A stretch of DNA of 7,845 nt. Origin: Anaerolineales bacterium. Its GTDB lineage: Bacteria; Chloroflexota; Anaerolineae; Anaerolineales; UBA6663. Position numbers and translations under genes: made by a program. The notes under the pieces were generated by a model, which did no database searches, was not told the origin of the DNA, and was given only the letters and a program-made list of their open reading frames with translations. Below are positions 5,451-7,845 of this stretch, piece by piece (the first letter of the stretch is position 1; the number at the start of each line of letters is the position of its first letter). The stretch is from positions 1 to 7,845 of the forward strand of contig JAGOBN010000165.1 in assembly GCA_017999235.1 (NCBI GenBank). The letters run 5' to 3'.

Positions 5451-7709
5451 TCACCTCGCCGGCGCGGCGGGCTCAGTTTCCGCGACCGGTAATCGAATAA
5501 TGAATGTGCAGCCGGCCGGTTGGGCCGGGGCCGGCTCGGCCAGCGCGATGCTGCCGCCGAAGCGCTGCACCCAGGATTTTACCCACCACAGTCCAAATCC
5601 CAAACTGCGGCCGGAGTTCTTGCTGGAGACGCTGGCGTCGAAGATCCGGTCGCGCATCTCGGCCGGCACGCCGGGGCCGGTATCGCTCAGCATCACCTCC
5701 ACCCACCGGCGCCGCGCGTCGAACACATCCGCCACCAGCCGGCCGCGCACCAGGATGGTGCCGGGCTGCTCGCCCAGCGCTTCCACCGCGTTCTGCAGCA
5801 GGTTCACCAGCACCAGCCGCAGTTGTTCCTCGCCGGCCAGCACCGCCGGCAAATGGGCCAGGCCGCTGGAGCGGAAGTGCAGGTGGGCCGGCTGCTCCAC
5901 ACGCGCCAGCGCGGTCTGATAGCACTGCCGCAGGCTCACCGGCCCCAGCTGAAAGGGGCGCAAATAGCCAAACGTCTCGCGCGCGGTGGTCATGGCCGTG
6001 CGCGCGCTGGCTTCGATATCGCCCAGCTTCTTGGCGGCCACTGGGTCCTGGGCTAGGTCTGGGCGCTTCTCCAGCAAGCCCTGGGTCAACTGGGGGATGA
6101 CGCCCACCAGGTTGTTGACGCGGTGCAGCAAATTGGCGGCCACGTCGCCCAGGACCGCGAAGGTCTCGGCCACGGCCTGACGTTCCTGTGCCAGCTTGAC
6201 CTGGGCCAGGGCCTCGGCCTGCTGGAAAGCCACGGCGGCGTGGTTGGCCAGCGCCGCCAGCAGGCGCCGCTCCCAATCGGTGAAGATACGCGGCGCGGTG
6301 GTGTAGACGCCAAAGGCGCCCAGCGCGCCGCCGGCCTCGCCGATCAGCGGCACGATCAGCGCGCTCACCCAGCCCATCTGCTGCACCAACTGGCGGCGCT
6401 GAATGCGCGGGTCGGTGCGCAGATCGGCGCTGTAGACCGGCCGGTGCGTGCGCAGCGCCTCGCCCAGCAGGCTGGCCTGGATGGCCACCTGATACCCGCC
6501 GGGGTAATCAAAATTGGCGGCCCGCAGCCGCAGCCAGCCGGGCTCATCCGGGTCCGGCTCCCACACCACACAGTGCGGCACATCCAACAGTTCGCAGGCG
6601 CGCTCAATCAGCAGGCCCAGCAGTTCGGTGGGCGACCGGCGCGCCAACTGGCCCGTGATTTGTTCCAACGCCGCCAGCAGCTGGGCCTCTTGAATGGCGA
6701 TGCCGGCCTGGGTTGCCAGCGCCTCCAAGCCGCGCTGGTGATCGGCGTCAAATGCGCCCAGGCGCGGGCTCTCCACGTTCAGCACGCCGATGACGCCGCC
6801 GCCCGGCCCCCGCAGCGGCACGGCCAATTCCGAGCGCATTTCCCGCTCCGGATGCAGGGTCAGGTAGATCTCGTTCCAGGGCGCGGCGCGCAGGTCCGGG
6901 ATGCAGACCGGCCGGCCGTGATACGCCACCCAGCCCATCACGCTGCCGTGTTCGTCCACGGCCAAATCCCGGGCGGCCTCTTCCGAAGGCTGGGCCGGGT
7001 TGCTGGCGCGCAGCTGCAGCAGCCCGGTCGGCTTATCCAGGAGCCGGAAGGAGCCGTGCTCGGCGTGGGTCAGCTGCAGGGAGCTGTAGAGGATTTCTTG
7101 GAGCGTATCGCCCAGGCTGGGGCGGGAATTGATCAACTCGCCGGCGCGCTGGAGGCGCTCCAGCTCCACCACCTTGCGCTGCAGCTGGCGGTAGATGCCC
7201 TCGAACTGGCGGGTGTTGTAGATGGCCACGGCCGAGAGCGGCACAAACGTATCCAGTAATCGCAGCTCATCATCGGTGAACGGGCGCTCGGCGCGCAAGT
7301 CCACATACAGCGCCCCCACCGGCTGATCCAGCACCAGCAGGGGATAGCAGGCCGCCGTCCGGATGCCGGCCTGGAGCTTGAGCGGGTGGAACGGCAAGCC
7401 GCTCTCGTAGGACAGCACGCGCGTGCGCGTGCGCAGGGCGGTGGCTCCCACGCCCTCGGGGCGCGGCACGTCGCCGGAGAGCGGCACCGCTTCGCCGGCC
7501 GCCACGCGCGAGGCCGGGTCGAACGTGCCGCGCGCGGCGTCATAGGTGTAGATCACGGCCGCGGCGCCGGCGCCCATCAGCCGGACCACCGTTTCGGCGA
7601 TCAGGCGCAGGGCGTCGGTGAGCGAGGTGTCCGGCGCGAGGCGGTTGATGCGCGTCCCCGCGTCGCGGAGCAGATCGAGAGCGGCCGGCCAATTCGTAGT
7701 AGGTATCAT
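5451..7709 (-). CDS. Soluble GAF-GAF-GAF sensor histidine kinase
   Basis: A 752-residue kinase with no transmembrane segment or signal peptide, so it should act in the cytoplasm. Three GAF-like sensory domains are visible: about 25-170 (ending VGALYVDLRAERPFTDDELRLL), about 195-345 (with ELAVPLRG, VIGVLNVESP) and about 357-500 (with ALIVPLIGEAGGALGAFGVY). A short coiled-coil-like linker (about 500-520) leads to the dimerisation/phosphoacceptor helix with LLHRVNN, His529 being the likely phosphorylated residue. The ATPase domain follows, with N box NLLQNAVEAL (636-645), DTGPGV (676-681), IFDASVSSK (689-697) and GFGLWW (704-709). The set of catalytic motifs looks intact. The ligand of the GAF domains is unknown; no conserved chromophore cysteine or haem site was recognised by eye. 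The start is the first ATG after an in-frame TGA 36 nt upstream and has no Shine-Dalgarno. It is the first gene of a two-gene operon with the response regulator. Confidence 0.94.
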   Translation of the reverse strand: MIPTTNWPAALDLLRDAGTRINRLAPDTSLTDALRLIAETVVRLMGAGAAAVIYTYDAARGTFDPASRVAAGEAVPLSGDVPRPEGVGATALRTRTRVLSYESGLPFHPLKLQAGIRTAACYPLLVLDQPVGALYVDLRAERPFTDDELRLLDTFVPLSAVAIYNTRQFEGIYRQLQRKVVELERLQRAGELINSRPSLGDTLQEILYSSLQLTHAEHGSFRLLDKPTGLLQLRASNPAQPSEEAARDLAVDEHGSVMGWVAYHGRPVCIPDLRAAPWNEIYLTLHPEREMRSELAVPLRGPGGGVIGVLNVESPRLGAFDADHQRGLEALATQAGIAIQEAQLLAALEQITGQLARRSPTELLGLLIERACELLDVPHCVVWEPDPDEPGWLRLRAANFDYPGGYQVAIQASLLGEALRTHRPVYSADLRTDPRIQRRQLVQQMGWVSALIVPLIGEAGGALGAFGVYTTAPRIFTDWERRLLAALANHAAVAFQQAEALAQVKLAQERQAVAETFAVLGDVAANLLHRVNNLVGVIPQLTQGLLEKRPDLAQDPVAAKKLGDIEASARTAMTTARETFGYLRPFQLGPVSLRQCYQTALARVEQPAHLHFRSSGLAHLPAVLAGEEQLRLVLVNLLQNAVEALGEQPGTILVRGRLVADVFDARRRWVEVMLSDTGPGVPAEMRDRIFDASVSSKNSGRSLGFGLWWVKSWVQRFGGSIALAEPAPAQPAGCTFIIRLPVAETEPAAPAR

Positions 7710-7719
7710 TCGCGGACAA

Positions 7720-7735
7720 GCGGCGGGGGCGCCGC
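7720..7735 (-). promoter_or_regulatory. GC hairpin in the kinase mRNA 5' region
   Basis: GCGGCG-CCCC-CGCCGC forms a 6-bp all-GC stem with a 4-nt loop, ending 10 nt before the kinase ATG. This is where a Shine-Dalgarno would normally sit, and none is present. If the promoter at 7745-7773 is right, this hairpin lies at the very 5' end of the message. It could limit translation or protect the RNA end. Role is inferred. Confidence 0.4.
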
Positions 7736-7744
7736 GCAGGGTTC

Positions 7745-7773
7745 AATTTACACCAGAATGGGCCGCCCACCAA
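7745..7773 (-). promoter_or_regulatory. Candidate promoter of the kinase-regulator operon
   Basis: TTGGTG (7768-7773), a 17-nt spacer and TAAATT (7745-7750) on the minus strand, in the only AT-rich patch upstream of the kinase. Matches to consensus are 3/6 and 4/6. Transcription would begin near 7738, giving a 5' leader of about 30 nt. Confidence 0.35.
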
Positions 7774-7817
7774 CCGCGCCGGCCGCCCTAGGTCCAGTTA
7801 AGCCCGCCCCGGCCCCG

Positions 7818-7845
7818 ATATAAAAACCCCCACCCCAGCGATGAG
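7818..7845 (-). terminator. Possible partial terminator of an upstream gene, cut by window edge
   Basis: On the minus strand GCTGGGGTGGGGG is followed by TTTTTATAT (7818-7826). This resembles the 3' arm and U-tract of an intrinsic terminator whose 5' arm would lie beyond the right edge. The pairing arm cannot be seen, so this is tentative. Nothing else is recognisable between 7774 and 7845. Confidence 0.35.

Noticed and set aside
6123..7259. 378-codon plus-strand open frame opposite the kinase
   Set aside because: There are no motifs and its composition mirrors the GAF coding sequence. The kinase frame is intact on the minus strand.

Overview
The window is a GC-rich stretch of bacterial chromosome. 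All five recognisable genes lie on the minus strand, so they read from right to left. In transcription order they are: a soluble GAF-domain histidine kinase (7709-5451), its NarL-type response regulator (5447-4785), an ArsB/NhaD/SLC13-type ion transporter (4564-3251), an Amt-family ammonium transporter (3044-1452), and the start of a glutamate synthase large subunit, gltB (1214 to the left edge, cut off). There is no rRNA, tRNA, CRISPR array, insertion sequence or phage gene. The long plus-strand open frames are antisense shadows of these genes.

Taxonomy can only be inferred. A membrane-free kinase built of three GAF domains, a NarL/LuxR regulator coupled to it, and an Amt of the MQAGFALVETG type with a signal peptide would fit Chloroflexota, for example Anaerolineae-like lineages. 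Nothing in the window proves this, and I hold it at moderate to low confidence.

The kinase and regulator form a tight pair separated by 3 nt, with the regulator's Shine-Dalgarno overlapping the kinase's end. Two spacers of about 200 bp follow, upstream of the SLC13-type gene (4565-4784) and upstream of amt (3045-3250). Both contain strong hairpins. The spacer before amt carries a terminator-like hairpin plus U-tract that ends only 17 nt before the amt start codon. The amt gene is closed by a textbook intrinsic terminator (1385-1417), and gltB has its own leader (1215-1384) with a good Shine-Dalgarno.

Functionally, the left half is an ammonium uptake and assimilation module: Amt brings in ammonium and the GOGAT large subunit turns glutamine plus 2-oxoglutarate into glutamate. 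The two-component pair may sense an internal signal and control some of these genes, but that is inference from position only. The least explained parts are the SLC13-type transporter's substrate and the two structured leaders. I see no clear previously undescribed system. The best candidates for new biology are the apparent attenuator in front of amt and the repeat/hairpin-rich leader in front of the SLC13-type gene.
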